Below the pieces are notes generated by a model, which did not search any database, was not told the DNA's origin, and was given only the letters and a program-made list of their open reading frames with translations. Both the position numbers and the translations under genes were made by a program. From Bacteroidota bacterium (GTDB taxonomy: Bacteria > Bacteroidota > Rhodothermia > Rhodothermales > UBA10348), in NCBI GenBank assembly GCA_029262835.1, contig JAJCYQ010000003.1, positions 61,562 to 125,561 on the forward strand: 64,000 nt of DNA, given 5' to 3'. Below, one piece after another: positions 25,702 through 33,982 of this stretch (position 1 is the stretch's first letter; every line of letters starts with the position of its first letter).

Positions 25702-26372
25702 CCATACGCGTCGTACTCGCCGATGACCACCCGGTCGTTCGCGGCGGAATCCGGATCATGCTCGAAGCGCACCGCGACATAGAGGTTGTGGGCGAAGCGC
25801 ATAACGGCGACGAGGCTCTCACGCTGGTACGTGAACTCGCGCCCCATGTACTGCTACTCGACATGGAGATGCCCAAAAAGGGCGGGCTCGAGGTGGCCCG
25901 CGAACTGGCCGCCGCCCGCGAACTGGCCGCTGCGCGCGCGGACGCAACCAGTCCGGCTCAGCCGACGCGCGTACTCGCCCTCAGCGCACACGACAACGAG
26001 GAGTACATTTTTGGTCTTCTGGATGCGGGCGCCAGCGGGTATCTGACCAAGGATGAAGCCCCGGACATGATTGTGGATGCCGTGCGCGGCGTGGCCGCCG
26101 GCGAGGACGAGTGGATTTCGGCGCGGGTTGCCGAGAAAATGATCCGTCGCCGCCGGTACGAACTCGAGAAACAGAGCGCCGACTTGAGTCCCCGGGAAAC
26201 GGAGGTGCTCGCGCTCCTGGGCCGCGGCCTGACCAACCCGCAGCTCGCCGAATCGCTCTTCATCTCCGAAGGCACGGTCAAGAACCACGTGTCGCGGATC
26301 TATGAGAAACTGAGCCTGCGAACGCGCGCCGAAGCCGTCGCCTGGGCGTGGGAGCACGGACTCGTGGAATGA
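25698..26372 (+). CDS. LuxR/NarL-family response regulator
   Basis: A 224-residue response regulator overlapping the kinase gene (ATGA, 25698-25701). The receiver domain has the acidic pair DD at 9-10, phospho-acceptor LLLDMEMPK with Asp55, and LALSAHDNEEYIFGLLDAGASGYLTKD with the conserved Lys. The DNA-binding domain is a standard GerE helix-turn-helix (LSPRETEVLALLGRGLTNPQLAESL, then SEGTVKNHVSRIYEKL). An 18-base in-frame duplication (25896-25931) lengthens the region between the phosphorylation site and the next strand by a repeat of ARELAA. It should control genes in response to the propeller kinase; targets are unknown. Confidence 0.93.
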   Translation: MTIRVVLADDHPVVRGGIRIMLEAHRDIEVVGEAHNGDEALTLVRELAPHVLLLDMEMPKKGGLEVARELAAARELAAARADATSPAQPTRVLALSAHDNEEYIFGLLDAGASGYLTKDEAPDMIVDAVRGVAAGEDEWISARVAEKMIRRRRYELEKQSADLSPRETEVLALLGRGLTNPQLAESLFISEGTVKNHVSRIYEKLSLRTRAEAVAWAWEHGLVE

Positions 26373-26397
26373 ATCGCGTGTATTTTCACGCCCATAA

Positions 26398-26871
26398 TCA
26401 GTCAGAATTGTCCAGGAGAGTATCTATGTTTGCATAGTACCACTCGGCTGCCTCGTCGATCACTTCTTGGAGGTGCGGCCAGGTGTTGGGATCGACTCTC
26501 CGAACGAAACCTCTCTTATCACCATTCAGTACGTCGAAACGATGTACATGGTGAAACCTGTTGTGATCGTTATGAGGGCTGTCATACCGAAATATATTAC
26601 CAACCCCTGCGAGGACCACATTGTACGAATAGGCAACCGTCTGGACGAGTGAGGCAGCACCAGAATCTGTCAAGATCTGCAGTCTTTTTCGGACATCGAT
26701 ATAAATGTCACCCCTGCAGTCCAGCGATCCCTCCATGATGATCTGGTCGTGCAAGGCAGTAATCGTGAGATTGTCCTGAAGAAGAAATCCACCACGGCGC
26801 AATTGCTCCATGATCGTCTCGTGGATTTCCAGATAGCGCTCGAGTCGGTTCGGCCCGTGCTTACCCGGCAT
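26398..26871 (-). CDS. Candidate TumE-type (DUF6516) toxin
   Basis: ATG 26871 (MPGKHGPNRLE) gives 157 residues and an 11-base overlap with the gene upstream. The C-terminal half resembles the TumE/DUF6516 group of toxin-antitoxin proteins: YSYNVVLAGVGNIFRYDSPHNDHNRFHHVHRFD, then WPHLQEVIDEAAEWY. TumE toxins are normally paired with an HTH antitoxin (TumA) encoded next to them. The partner gene here lacks a clear helix-turn-helix. The family call rests on the IFRYDS and HHVH pattern and is moderate. No membrane segment is present. Confidence 0.5.
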   Translation of the reverse strand: MPGKHGPNRLERYLEIHETIMEQLRRGGFLLQDNLTITALHDQIIMEGSLDCRGDIYIDVRKRLQILTDSGAASLVQTVAYSYNVVLAGVGNIFRYDSPHNDHNRFHHVHRFDVLNGDKRGFVRRVDPNTWPHLQEVIDEAAEWYYANIDTLLDNSD

Positions 26872-27127
26872 GGGCGCGGTATGCATCCAGGTAGAAGAGC
26901 CAGGCCGCAATTTCTTCGGTCTCCTCCAGTTCGCCCCGAGACAGTCTCGTGGCCATTTCATCACTGCCCATCTGGAATTGTCGTTCATAGCCTTTGATCT
27001 TGGCTATCAGATAGGCCGAAGAGGAACCGTTGGCAATCTTTGTCTGCCCCACCAGTTCGTCCAGCTCCGACTTTCTGGACTCGGCGTCAAACGACGCGAG
27101 GGAATTTGTATTCAATTGGTGCAGCAT
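26861..27127 (-). CDS. Small helical protein, possible antitoxin of the TumE-like gene
   Basis: Start at ATG 27127 is supported by GGAG six bases upstream; it gives 88 residues. The protein is highly helical and acidic (FDAESRKSELDELVGQTK, then YLIAKIKGYERQFQMGSDEMATRLSRGELEETEEIAAWLFYLDAYRAHAG). No DNA-binding motif is seen. The small size, charge and the 11-base overlap with the following gene suggest a two-gene toxin-antitoxin-like unit. I do not recognise a family for this protein, so the antitoxin role is only an inference. Confidence 0.55.
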   Translation of the reverse strand: MLHQLNTNSLASFDAESRKSELDELVGQTKIANGSSSAYLIAKIKGYERQFQMGSDEMATRLSRGELEETEEIAAWLFYLDAYRAHAG

Positions 27128-27195
27128 GGGGTTCTCCATGGACGTTCAAGTGGATTACGCATCCAATTAGACACAGTTTCTGCCAAACATAACCC

Positions 27196-28719
27196 CTATC
27201 CCGCCAGCACGTCGTCCTTGATGCGCATCATGTAGTCGCGTGCGGCGGCGTAGTCGTGGGGGATGACGCCGTCGCGGATGGCTTCGCGGATGGCTTTTTG
27301 GCCGCGGCCCACGGCGCGGCCGGGCTCCAGGCCGAGCGTTTCCATGATTTCGAGGCCGTCGATCGGGGGTTGGAAGTTGCGCAGGTGGTCCTTTTCCTCG
27401 ACCTCCCGGAATTTCTCTTCGACCGCGTCGAAGGCCCGCAGGTAGCGCCGCACGCGGCGCGGGTTCTTGCTCGTGATGTCGGCGCGCACGAGCGTCATGA
27501 GATCGTCCAGGTCCTCGCCGGCATCGAAGAGCAGTCGGCGGACGGCCGAGTCGGTCACGTCGTCATCGACGAGCGAGACGGGGCGGTGGTGCAGGCGGAT
27601 CAGCTTCTGCACGTATTTCATGCGCTCATCTGTCGGCAGTCGGAGCCGCTTGAAGATCTTGGGCACCATGCGCGCGCCCCGCTCCTCGTGCGAGTGGAAG
27701 CTCCATCCGGCGCCGGGCGTGAAGCGCTTCGTGGCGGGCTTTCCGATGTCGTGCAGGAGCGCCGCCCAGCGCAGCCATTCGGAAGCCACGCTGGCGGGTG
27801 CGGCGCTGGAATCCTCGGCCTCGCCGCTCGAACCTTCATTGCCGGCCGGCCCCTCGCCGAGTCCCTCGAGCAAATTCTGGACCACCTGGAGCGTGTGGTA
27901 GAAATTGTCCTTGTGGCGCACGCCATCGACCGTTTCTACGCCCTGGAGATCGGTCAGCTCGGGCAGAATACGCTGCAGGAGGCCCGCATCGAACAGGATT
28001 TCAAGCCCGACCGCGGGCCGCGGCGAACAGATGATTTTCTGCAGTTCAGTCGTCGTCCTTTCGGCGCTTACGATGTCAATGCGCTCGGCGTATCGGGCCA
28101 TGGCGGCAAGCGTGTCGCTGTGTACGTCAAAGCCGAGTTGGCTGGCGAAGCGGGCGGCCCGCACCATGCGCAGCGGGTCGTCGTCGAACGTGACGCCAGG
28201 GTCGAGCGGCGTGCGCAACAGGCCCGCGTTCAGGTCCGAAGCGCCGCCGAAGAGATCCACCAGCTCGCCCAGATCATCGGGCCCGATCCGGATGGCGAGG
28301 GCGTTCACCGTAAAGTCGCGCCGGTGCAGGTCGTCTTCAAGCGTGCCGGGCGTGACATCGGGCTTTCGCGAATCCCGGCTGTAGCTCTCGCGCCGGGCGG
28401 CCACAAATTCGAGCACGAGGTCGGGCGGGCCGTCCGCCCCGGGCATGGGCACGCGGATGGCGGCCGTGCCGAACGTCTTGTACACATGAACGGTCTGGCC
28501 GCCGAGTTCAGCGGCTACCAGGCGGGCGAGCTCAATGCCACTGTTCTCGCCGACCGTCAGAAAGTCGACATCGGTGACAGATCGGCCCAGGAGAGCATCG
28601 CGCACGAACCCGCCGACGGCCCAGACATCAATGCCCTCACGCGCAGCAACGCGGCCAACAGCCTCGAGGACGGGCGTCAGGGGCAGGCTTTCAAACAGGG
28701 ATCGGAGAGGAGTGCTCAT
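27196..28719 (-). CDS. cca: CCA-adding tRNA nucleotidyltransferase / poly(A) polymerase family, with HD domain
   Basis: Starting at ATG 28719 gives 507 residues. The class II nucleotidyltransferase head has VWAVGGFVRDALLGRSVTDVDFLTVG (GG and the DxD metal site), then HRRDFTVNALAI and the RTPLDPGVTFDDDPLRMVRAARFASQLGF motif. An HD domain follows (ALLHDIGKPATKRF, FHSHEERGARM, IRLHHRP), as in many bacterial CCA-adding enzymes. It adds or repairs the 3' CCA end of tRNA. It is a core gene; some related enzymes act as poly(A) polymerases, which sequence alone cannot exclude. An unrelated low-complexity insert (EGPAGNEGSSGEAEDSSAAPAS) interrupts the HD region. Confidence 0.92.
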   Translation of the reverse strand: MSTPLRSLFESLPLTPVLEAVGRVAAREGIDVWAVGGFVRDALLGRSVTDVDFLTVGENSGIELARLVAAELGGQTVHVYKTFGTAAIRVPMPGADGPPDLVLEFVAARRESYSRDSRKPDVTPGTLEDDLHRRDFTVNALAIRIGPDDLGELVDLFGGASDLNAGLLRTPLDPGVTFDDDPLRMVRAARFASQLGFDVHSDTLAAMARYAERIDIVSAERTTTELQKIICSPRPAVGLEILFDAGLLQRILPELTDLQGVETVDGVRHKDNFYHTLQVVQNLLEGLGEGPAGNEGSSGEAEDSSAAPASVASEWLRWAALLHDIGKPATKRFTPGAGWSFHSHEERGARMVPKIFKRLRLPTDERMKYVQKLIRLHHRPVSLVDDDVTDSAVRRLLFDAGEDLDDLMTLVRADITSKNPRRVRRYLRAFDAVEEKFREVEEKDHLRNFQPPIDGLEIMETLGLEPGRAVGRGQKAIREAIRDGVIPHDYAAARDYMMRIKDDVLAG

Positions 28720-28734
28720 GGGGCTCCGTACGCC

Positions 28735-28802
28735 CGGCCAATGCGGGCGGTTCGGCGAAGTGGCGGCTCGGCCAGTGCGGGCGGTTCGGCGAAGTAGCGG
28801 CC
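28735..28802. repeat. 34-bp tandem direct repeat, two copies
   Basis: CGGCCAATGCGGGCGGTTCG and the next 14 bases at 28735-28768 are repeated at 28769-28802 with three or four changes. The repeat fills the short gap between the CCA gene start and the lipoprotein gene end. It is probably a recent local duplication with no known role. Confidence 0.8.
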
Positions 28803-29897
28803 CTACTTGATGCCACTCACGCGGAAGCGGCTGATGGTGCCAGGACCGGCTGCCCAGCCCGCCCGCGGGTTGTAGAACGAAACAGTCCAATAGGAGAGCG
28901 AGTCAATCCGGGCCCAGGTTTCGCCGCCGTCCTGCGACCACGCGCTGCCCGTGGGCGCCACGGCAATGTATACCGGCGCAGGCAGATCGGTGCCCATCGA
29001 TGCCGCTCCAAAGACAGAGCCGCCAAGTGGCACGGGCCCGGCGGCCCGCCACGTCGCTCCGGCATCGTCCGTGACCGCCATATTCGCGTAGACGGAGTCC
29101 GTCCGGGAAAAGTCGCCGCCAAAAATGGCACCCGTACTGTCACTGTACATGGCCATTGAAAAAATACCCTGCGTGGCCGTGCGGCTTTCAATCGGCGAGG
29201 CGGCTTCTTCCCACGTCTCACCGTAGTCATGCGTCCGGATGACCCGCGTATCGACCCCGGATGCTCCCGTCACGAACCAGCCGGTCCCGTTTCGGCCCGT
29301 CACGACACACGTTCCACTGGCCGCAAACGCGCCTTCGCCTGGCCGGGCATCGGGCACCAGGGAGGGTGGAATGCGGTTCCACGTGCGTCCACCGTCGAGC
29401 GTCCGGATGAGCGTGAACTCTCCCTCGTGGCTGTCGCTGAAGGCGAACCCGCGGTCCTCATCCCAGAAGGAGAAGCAGTCGAAAAAAGCATTGGGATCCT
29501 GGTTCTGGAACGAGAGCGTCCAGGACCGGCCGCCGTTGATGGTCCTGTAGATGCGCGAATCTGTGCCCGATCCGATGGACAGCACAAAAGCCAGGTCCTC
29601 GGAGAACGCGTGTACATCGCGGAACTGCAGGCTGTCGGCGTCCGGTACGCGCCGCACGTCCCACGTCAGCCCACCATTTGTTGTGCGTCCGACCCGGCCG
29701 TCCGTCCCGGCTGCCCACGCTACAGATTCGCTGACGGCATGTACGCCAATGAAAAGCGCCGTGGAGTCCTCATACTGGATGTCCCACGCCGGATCAGAGA
29801 GCGTCACCTTGTTGCGATCACCAGCGCCTGGAATACAGCCTGTCAGGCCGACAAGAAGTGCGGCGAAAACCAGAGCGCGCTGCCGGTACCTTCGCAT
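28803..29897 (-). CDS. YCF48/sialidase-like beta-propeller lipoprotein
   Basis: ATG 29897 begins a lipoprotein signal (RQRALVFAALLVGLTGC, lipidated Cys at about residue 20) and gives 364 residues. The rest consists of repeated blades with the BNR/YCF48 pattern: GRVGRTTNGGLTWDVRRV, SRIYRTINGGRSWTLSF, TLIRTLDGGRTWNRI, RVIRTHDYGETWEEA, AVTDDAGATWRAAG and SAWSQDGGETWARI. Seven or so blades would close a propeller. Such proteins bind partner proteins or glycans at the cell surface. In many Bacteroidota these proteins lack enzymatic residues, and none is obvious here. Confidence 0.85.
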   Translation of the reverse strand: MRRYRQRALVFAALLVGLTGCIPGAGDRNKVTLSDPAWDIQYEDSTALFIGVHAVSESVAWAAGTDGRVGRTTNGGLTWDVRRVPDADSLQFRDVHAFSEDLAFVLSIGSGTDSRIYRTINGGRSWTLSFQNQDPNAFFDCFSFWDEDRGFAFSDSHEGEFTLIRTLDGGRTWNRIPPSLVPDARPGEGAFAASGTCVVTGRNGTGWFVTGASGVDTRVIRTHDYGETWEEAASPIESRTATQGIFSMAMYSDSTGAIFGGDFSRTDSVYANMAVTDDAGATWRAAGPVPLGGSVFGAASMGTDLPAPVYIAVAPTGSAWSQDGGETWARIDSLSYWTVSFYNPRAGWAAGPGTISRFRVSGIK

Positions 29898-30086
29898 ATA
29901 CGTGATGTGGATGGATGTTGGATATGCTCGCGAACACAGAAAACTACGCCAAAAACTGGTCTTTTGCGCCTGTCCAGGGCGCGTAAAGCGTGAACTTGCG
30001 CCGCATACGGGCGTAACGCCCAGTTCCAGGCGCACCGTCTGCGCTGGACGACGACAATTGATGCTGACCAAACCTTCCCCAGCGCC

Positions 30087-30566
30087 GTGAAAAAACTCGC
30101 CATCATCTTCGCCAGCAGCTTTCTCATCGTGGCCGCTGCCGCCATGCTGTTCATTACGCCCTCGGGCGCCGGTGGTAGCGATACGACACTCGTCGTCTAC
30201 AAATCCCCGACCTGTGGCTGCTGCGTGGCCTGGGCCGAGTACATGGAAAAGTCCGGCTTTGATGTGGAACTGCGCGACGTGGATGATCTTACGGCCGTCA
30301 AAGCCAAATACGGAGTCGGCCGGAACGTGTCCTCGTGCCACACGGCCGTTATTGGCGACTACATCATTGAAGGACACGTTCCGGCCGAAGACGTGACCCG
30401 CCTGCTCGCCGAGCGTCCCGCCGTACTCGGGATCTCGGTACCCGGCATGCCCATCGGATCGCCCGGCATGGAACAGGGCGACCCGGCCAACTACCAGGAC
30501 TACGACGTCGTCACCTTCGACGGCCGCGGCCAGAGCGAACTGTTTCGCCGCGTCGTGCAGCCTTGA
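30087..30566 (+). CDS. DUF411 family metal-binding protein
   Basis: Starts with GTG at 30087 and encodes 159 residues with an N-terminal membrane or signal segment (KLAIIFASSFLIVAAAAMLFI). The DUF411 core follows: LVVYKSPTCGCCVAWAEYMEKSGF, DVDDLTAVKAKYGVG, SSCHTAVIGDYIIEGHVPAEDVTRLL, and PGMPIGSPGMEQG. The CGCC and SCHT cysteines and the GMPIGSPGME methionines fit copper or other soft-metal binding. Family members occur near copper-resistance genes, though none is here. It converges on the protease gene, with a 15-bp tandem repeat at its stop codon. Confidence 0.9.
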   Translation: MKKLAIIFASSFLIVAAAAMLFITPSGAGGSDTTLVVYKSPTCGCCVAWAEYMEKSGFDVELRDVDDLTAVKAKYGVGRNVSSCHTAVIGDYIIEGHVPAEDVTRLLAERPAVLGISVPGMPIGSPGMEQGDPANYQDYDVVTFDGRGQSELFRRVVQP

Positions 30567-30585
30567 CCGGTGCAGCCTTGACCGG
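30556..30585. repeat. 15-bp tandem duplication over the DUF411 stop codon
   Basis: TGCAGCCTTGACCGG at 30556-30570 is repeated exactly at 30571-30585. The first copy includes the TGA stop of the DUF411 gene; the second lies in the gap before the convergent gene. It looks like a replication-slippage product. Confidence 0.9.
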
Positions 30586-30587
30586 TT

Positions 30588-32135
30588 TTATCTCGGCGCA
30601 TCCATCAGCTTGAGCGCTTCGGCGACCGGGACGCCCATGTTGGCGCCGCCGAACTCGGGCACGATGGCCGAATTGACGGCCACTACTTCGCCGCTCGTGT
30701 TGACGACCGGCCCGCCGCTGCCGCCGTACGTCGTTGCGGCGTCGTAGACGACAGCCGTCGGCGTGAGCTGCGCCACAATGCCTTCGGATATAAGCGGCGC
30801 AATGTGGCCGTCGCGCGCCAGCATGGCGGCCAGCTCCCAGGGATCGGGCGCCGAGCGCGAACTGCCGGCCGCCGCGCCCGCACCCAGCAATTCGTCAATG
30901 TAGGCGGGGCTGGTGCGAGCCAGGAGGGCACGGACACCGGTCGGGTAGCCGAGCACCAGTACGCGGTCCCCGAGTTTGGGCGCTGCATCTGACAACCCTA
31001 TGGGCCGCACATCGTTGCCAGTGAGCGATGACGACAGCACCGCCACGTCCGCCACGTCCGATGCGCCAACAAGCGCGACGTCGAACGGCTCTTCACGACC
31101 CGGAACGTAGCCCGCGAGCCGATGCATGAACGGTGTCAGCCCCGACGCCATGGCGCGCTGGGCGGCCGGATCAAACTCCCACGGAATGGCCACATGGCGG
31201 TTGGTCACGAGGCGCCCGTCGGTCGATACCAGAAACGCCGTGCCGGTATAGGTCTGTGTGAACACAGGGCCCTTGGCGGTCGGCGAAATCAGCGGCTGGC
31301 CGCGCGCATCGCGCATGACCTCGCCCTGCAGATTCACGACCTGGCGGAGCGGCCGGCCCTCCGGATCGCGAAAGCCGAACGCCCCCTGCACGAATACAAT
31401 AGAGCGCGATACCTCCTCGAGGATGTCCCCGATGGGCGTACCCTCGACGGCGTCAATGCGCTCGGCGGCGGCATCAATGTCGCGCCTGAGCGCATCGAGT
31501 TCGCCGGTGCTCAGCGAGCGCTCGGCGCGAAACAGACTCATGGCCTCCGAAAACTCTGAAAACTCCGTCGACTGATCGCTCAGCGCCTGTTCAATGCGGA
31601 GCGTCCTCACGCCGAGCCACCCGACCGATACCACAAGCATACCGAGCAGGAACATGGACACGAGCCGCGTCCCGGGCGCCGAGCGCGCAATCATTTCAAT
31701 CGGAAGCTCGGTCGCGACGCGGGCCGCTACGCCGAGCGGTGTAGCGCTCGAAACACGCGCGCAGTCCACGCAGTCGGTCAGCGTTTCGCTCAGCGAACGG
31801 TACTTCTGGTCGCGATCCTCGGCGACATGCCGGTAGCGCATGGCGGGCCCCGCATGTCCGTCACCGAGCTCAATCAGATCGCCGTCGGCAAGCATCCCCC
31901 CGGAAAACGGGGCCCCGTTCACGCGCACAGGCGCCGAGGGCTCGACCGCAAACAGGTAATCGTCGCCCGTGAGCGTTAGCGTGCCGTGGTATTCGTGGAC
32001 GCCGGGCTCGCTGCGGGCCGGGAAATGGACCGTTACGTTCTGGCCCGTGCCGAGGAGCTCCGTGTCCTCGTCAAGGAGCGTCCGTGTGCCGCGATGCACG
32101 CCGCGGATGTGGTCGAGAACGATGGTGTGTCCCAT
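30588..32135 (-). CDS. Membrane-anchored trypsin-like serine protease with FHA-like N-terminus
   Basis: ATG 32135 gives 515 residues. Residues 1-110 (HTIVLDHIRGVHRG, then FPARSEPGVHEYHGTLTL, VRVNGAPFSGGMLADGDLIELGDG) look like a forkhead-associated beta-sandwich that could read phosphothreonine. One membrane helix lies near 170-190 (VSMFLLGMLVVSVGWLGV), then a coiled coil, then a trypsin-like domain with His314 (TNRHVAIP), Asp363 (VADVAVL) and Ser473 (YGGSGGPVV). It is thus a DegP-type protease facing the periplasm with its sensor in the cytoplasm. The FHA assignment is tentative. It starts two bases from the end of the DUF1080 gene. Confidence 0.85.
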   Translation of the reverse strand: MGHTIVLDHIRGVHRGTRTLLDEDTELLGTGQNVTVHFPARSEPGVHEYHGTLTLTGDDYLFAVEPSAPVRVNGAPFSGGMLADGDLIELGDGHAGPAMRYRHVAEDRDQKYRSLSETLTDCVDCARVSSATPLGVAARVATELPIEMIARSAPGTRLVSMFLLGMLVVSVGWLGVRTLRIEQALSDQSTEFSEFSEAMSLFRAERSLSTGELDALRRDIDAAAERIDAVEGTPIGDILEEVSRSIVFVQGAFGFRDPEGRPLRQVVNLQGEVMRDARGQPLISPTAKGPVFTQTYTGTAFLVSTDGRLVTNRHVAIPWEFDPAAQRAMASGLTPFMHRLAGYVPGREEPFDVALVGASDVADVAVLSSSLTGNDVRPIGLSDAAPKLGDRVLVLGYPTGVRALLARTSPAYIDELLGAGAAAGSSRSAPDPWELAAMLARDGHIAPLISEGIVAQLTPTAVVYDAATTYGGSGGPVVNTSGEVVAVNSAIVPEFGGANMGVPVAEALKLMDAPR

Positions 32136-32136
32136 G

Positions 32137-32889
32137 TCAGAGCGTGCGGATGCGGATATTTCGATACGAAACCGACGTGTGGTCGCCCTGCAGCGCGATG
32201 TGGCCGCTCGCCGCCATGCCATACGTGTCGTTCCATTCGGCCCACTTGCTGGCATCGCGCGCGGCCTCCCATTCGGGCGAATGCAGCTCGTATTCCACGA
32301 CCTTCTCCCCGTTCAGCCAGTGCTCCACGTGCGCGCCGTCCACCACGAGCCGCGCCGTATTCCACTCGCCTGCCGGTTTGTTTGCGCGCACAGCCGGCAC
32401 ATGCACGTCATAGTTCGATCCCGCGCTGTTCTTGTTCGGCTCCCCCTCGGAGTGGTACATGTCGTCGAGCACCTGGTACTCGGGCCCGGACATCCACGGG
32501 TAGTCATTGTCCTCCGTCACGCGAAACATCACGCCGCTGTTACCCGCTTCGGGCACCATCCACTCAAACGCCAGCTCAAAACTCTCAAACTCGGCGCGCG
32601 TCACAATATCATTTCCCGCACCCGGCGCGTGGGCCACGAGCGCCCCGTCCTCACCGATCATCCAGCCCTCCGGCATGGCCTCCTGCTGGTAACCCCGCCA
32701 GGCATCCATCGAACTTCCGTCAAACAGCACGGTCCATTCTTCGGTGGATGCGGCGACTTCCTTCATGCCACTCGTACTGCTCGTGGTGGGTTCGGTGGAT
32801 GCGTCCGGGGTTTTGTCTCCGGCCGTGCAGCCGCACAGGAAGAGGGCGCCCGTGAGCGCGGCGATGGTGTGGGTAGATGCGATCATCAT
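32137..32889 (-). CDS. DUF1080 (3-keto-disaccharide hydrolase fold) lipoprotein
   Basis: ATG 32889 opens a lipoprotein signal (STHTIAALTGALFLCGC) and gives 250 residues. The DUF1080 jelly-roll domain follows: EEWTVLFDGSSMDAWRGYQ, WMIGEDGALVAH, FELAFEWMVPEAGNSGVMFRV, GPEYQVLDDM, EHWLNGEKVVEYEL and ALQGDHTSVSYRNIRIR. Members are secreted glycan-acting proteins and some hydrolyse 3-keto-glycosides. It lies just after the TIM-barrel and transporter genes, so it probably acts on the same sugar outside the inner membrane. Confidence 0.92.
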   Translation of the reverse strand: MMIASTHTIAALTGALFLCGCTAGDKTPDASTEPTTSSTSGMKEVAASTEEWTVLFDGSSMDAWRGYQQEAMPEGWMIGEDGALVAHAPGAGNDIVTRAEFESFELAFEWMVPEAGNSGVMFRVTEDNDYPWMSGPEYQVLDDMYHSEGEPNKNSAGSNYDVHVPAVRANKPAGEWNTARLVVDGAHVEHWLNGEKVVEYELHSPEWEAARDASKWAEWNDTYGMAASGHIALQGDHTSVSYRNIRIRTL

Positions 32890-32920
32890 AGCGTGTGTGA
32901 TTCGGCGGGGTGGGTGGATG

Positions 32921-33982
32921 TTACGTGTAATGGGGCGCGAGCGCCGTGCGCGTCTTCTCAAGGAGCGCTTTCGTCAGGCGGATGCCCTCCGGCTCGGGCC
33001 GCTCCGTGCCCTCGTACTCGATGCCGATGTGGCCGCGGTAGCCAGCGTCGAGCACAATGCGCAGCAGGCGCTCGTAGTCCTTGTCGCGCTCGTTGCCCTC
33101 GTCATCAAAGTTATGGCTCTTGGCGGACACGCCCTTGGCGAAGGGCATGAGCTCTTCGGTGCCCTGGTAGATATCGTACCATTCGCCCTCTGCAATGCGG
33201 AAATTGCCAAAATCAGGCAGCGTGCCGCAATTCGGGTGATCCACCTGCTGCATGACGCCTGCCAGCCAGGCACCGCTTGATGAGAGCCCGCCGTGGTTTT
33301 CGACAATCACGTGGATGTTGTGCTGGGCGCCGAACTCCGTGAGGCGCCGTAGTCCGTCGGCAGCCAGCTTCTGCTGCTCTTCGTAGGAGCCCTCGCTCGC
33401 CGCGTTCACACGGATGGAGTGGCAGCCAAGGAATTTGGCCGCTTCGACCCACTTGTAATGGTTCTCGACGGCCGTAGTGCGCGCCGCGTCGTCCGGATCG
33501 CCGAGCCGCCCCTCGCGGTCACACATGATGAGCACATTCTGGATGCCCTCGCTGTCGCACAGGGTCCGGAGCTTGAGAAGGAACGATGCCGTGCGGGCCT
33601 GCTCCATGAAAAAAATGTTCACGTACTCGAGGGCCGTAATGCCGTAGTCGTTCTTCGCCACGAGCGGAAAATCCATCGTCGTCATTTCGTTGGCGAAATG
33701 CGCCTTGTGGAGCGACCACTGGGCGAGCGAAATGTCGAAGAGCGCGTGCCCGGGCGTGCGGCCATGGTACGGATGCCCGGCGTTCTGAGGCGTGGCGTTG
33801 GCCCCTGTAGCGTTCGGCTGGTCCGCGCCGGCAGCGGAGCCCGCTGCGCCGGGTCCCCGCCCATCTTCTCCTCCCGCGCACGCGAGCGGAAAAAGGCTCG
33901 CACCGACGACGGCCCCTGCCGATGTGCGAACGAACGTGCGGCGGTCCATGTCGCGGCCTGCCGGCGGCTCTCGGCGTTTCAT
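32921..33982 (-). CDS. TIM-barrel sugar isomerase/epimerase-like protein with Tat signal
   Basis: ATG 33982 overlaps the stop codon of the transporter gene (ATGA) and gives 353 residues. The N-terminus has a twin-arginine signal ([25 protein letters not shown]), possibly lipidated at that Cys. The barrel has the AP endonuclease 2-like pattern: [71 protein letters not shown] and HIGIEYEG, whose Glu/Asp/His residues bind the metal. It probably isomerises or cleaves a keto-sugar in the periplasm. Confidence 0.9.
   Translation of the reverse strand: MKRREPPAGRDMDRRTFVRTSAGAVVGASLFPLACAGGEDGRGPGAAGSAAGADQPNATGANATPQNAGHPYHGRTPGHALFDISLAQWSLHKAHFANEMTTMDFPLVAKNDYGITALEYVNIFFMEQARTASFLLKLRTLCDSEGIQNVLIMCDREGRLGDPDDAARTTAVENHYKWVEAAKFLGCHSIRVNAASEGSYEEQQKLAADGLRRLTEFGAQHNIHVIVENHGGLSSSGAWLAGVMQQVDHPNCGTLPDFGNFRIAEGEWYDIYQGTEELMPFAKGVSAKSHNFDDEGNERDKDYERLLRIVLDAGYRGHIGIEYEGTERPEPEGIRLTKALLEKTRTALAPHYT

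Noticed and set aside
27256..28797. 513-codon plus-strand frame opposite cca
   Set aside because: The minus strand holds a full CCA-adding enzyme; the plus frame has no family similarity and follows from the third-position GC bias.
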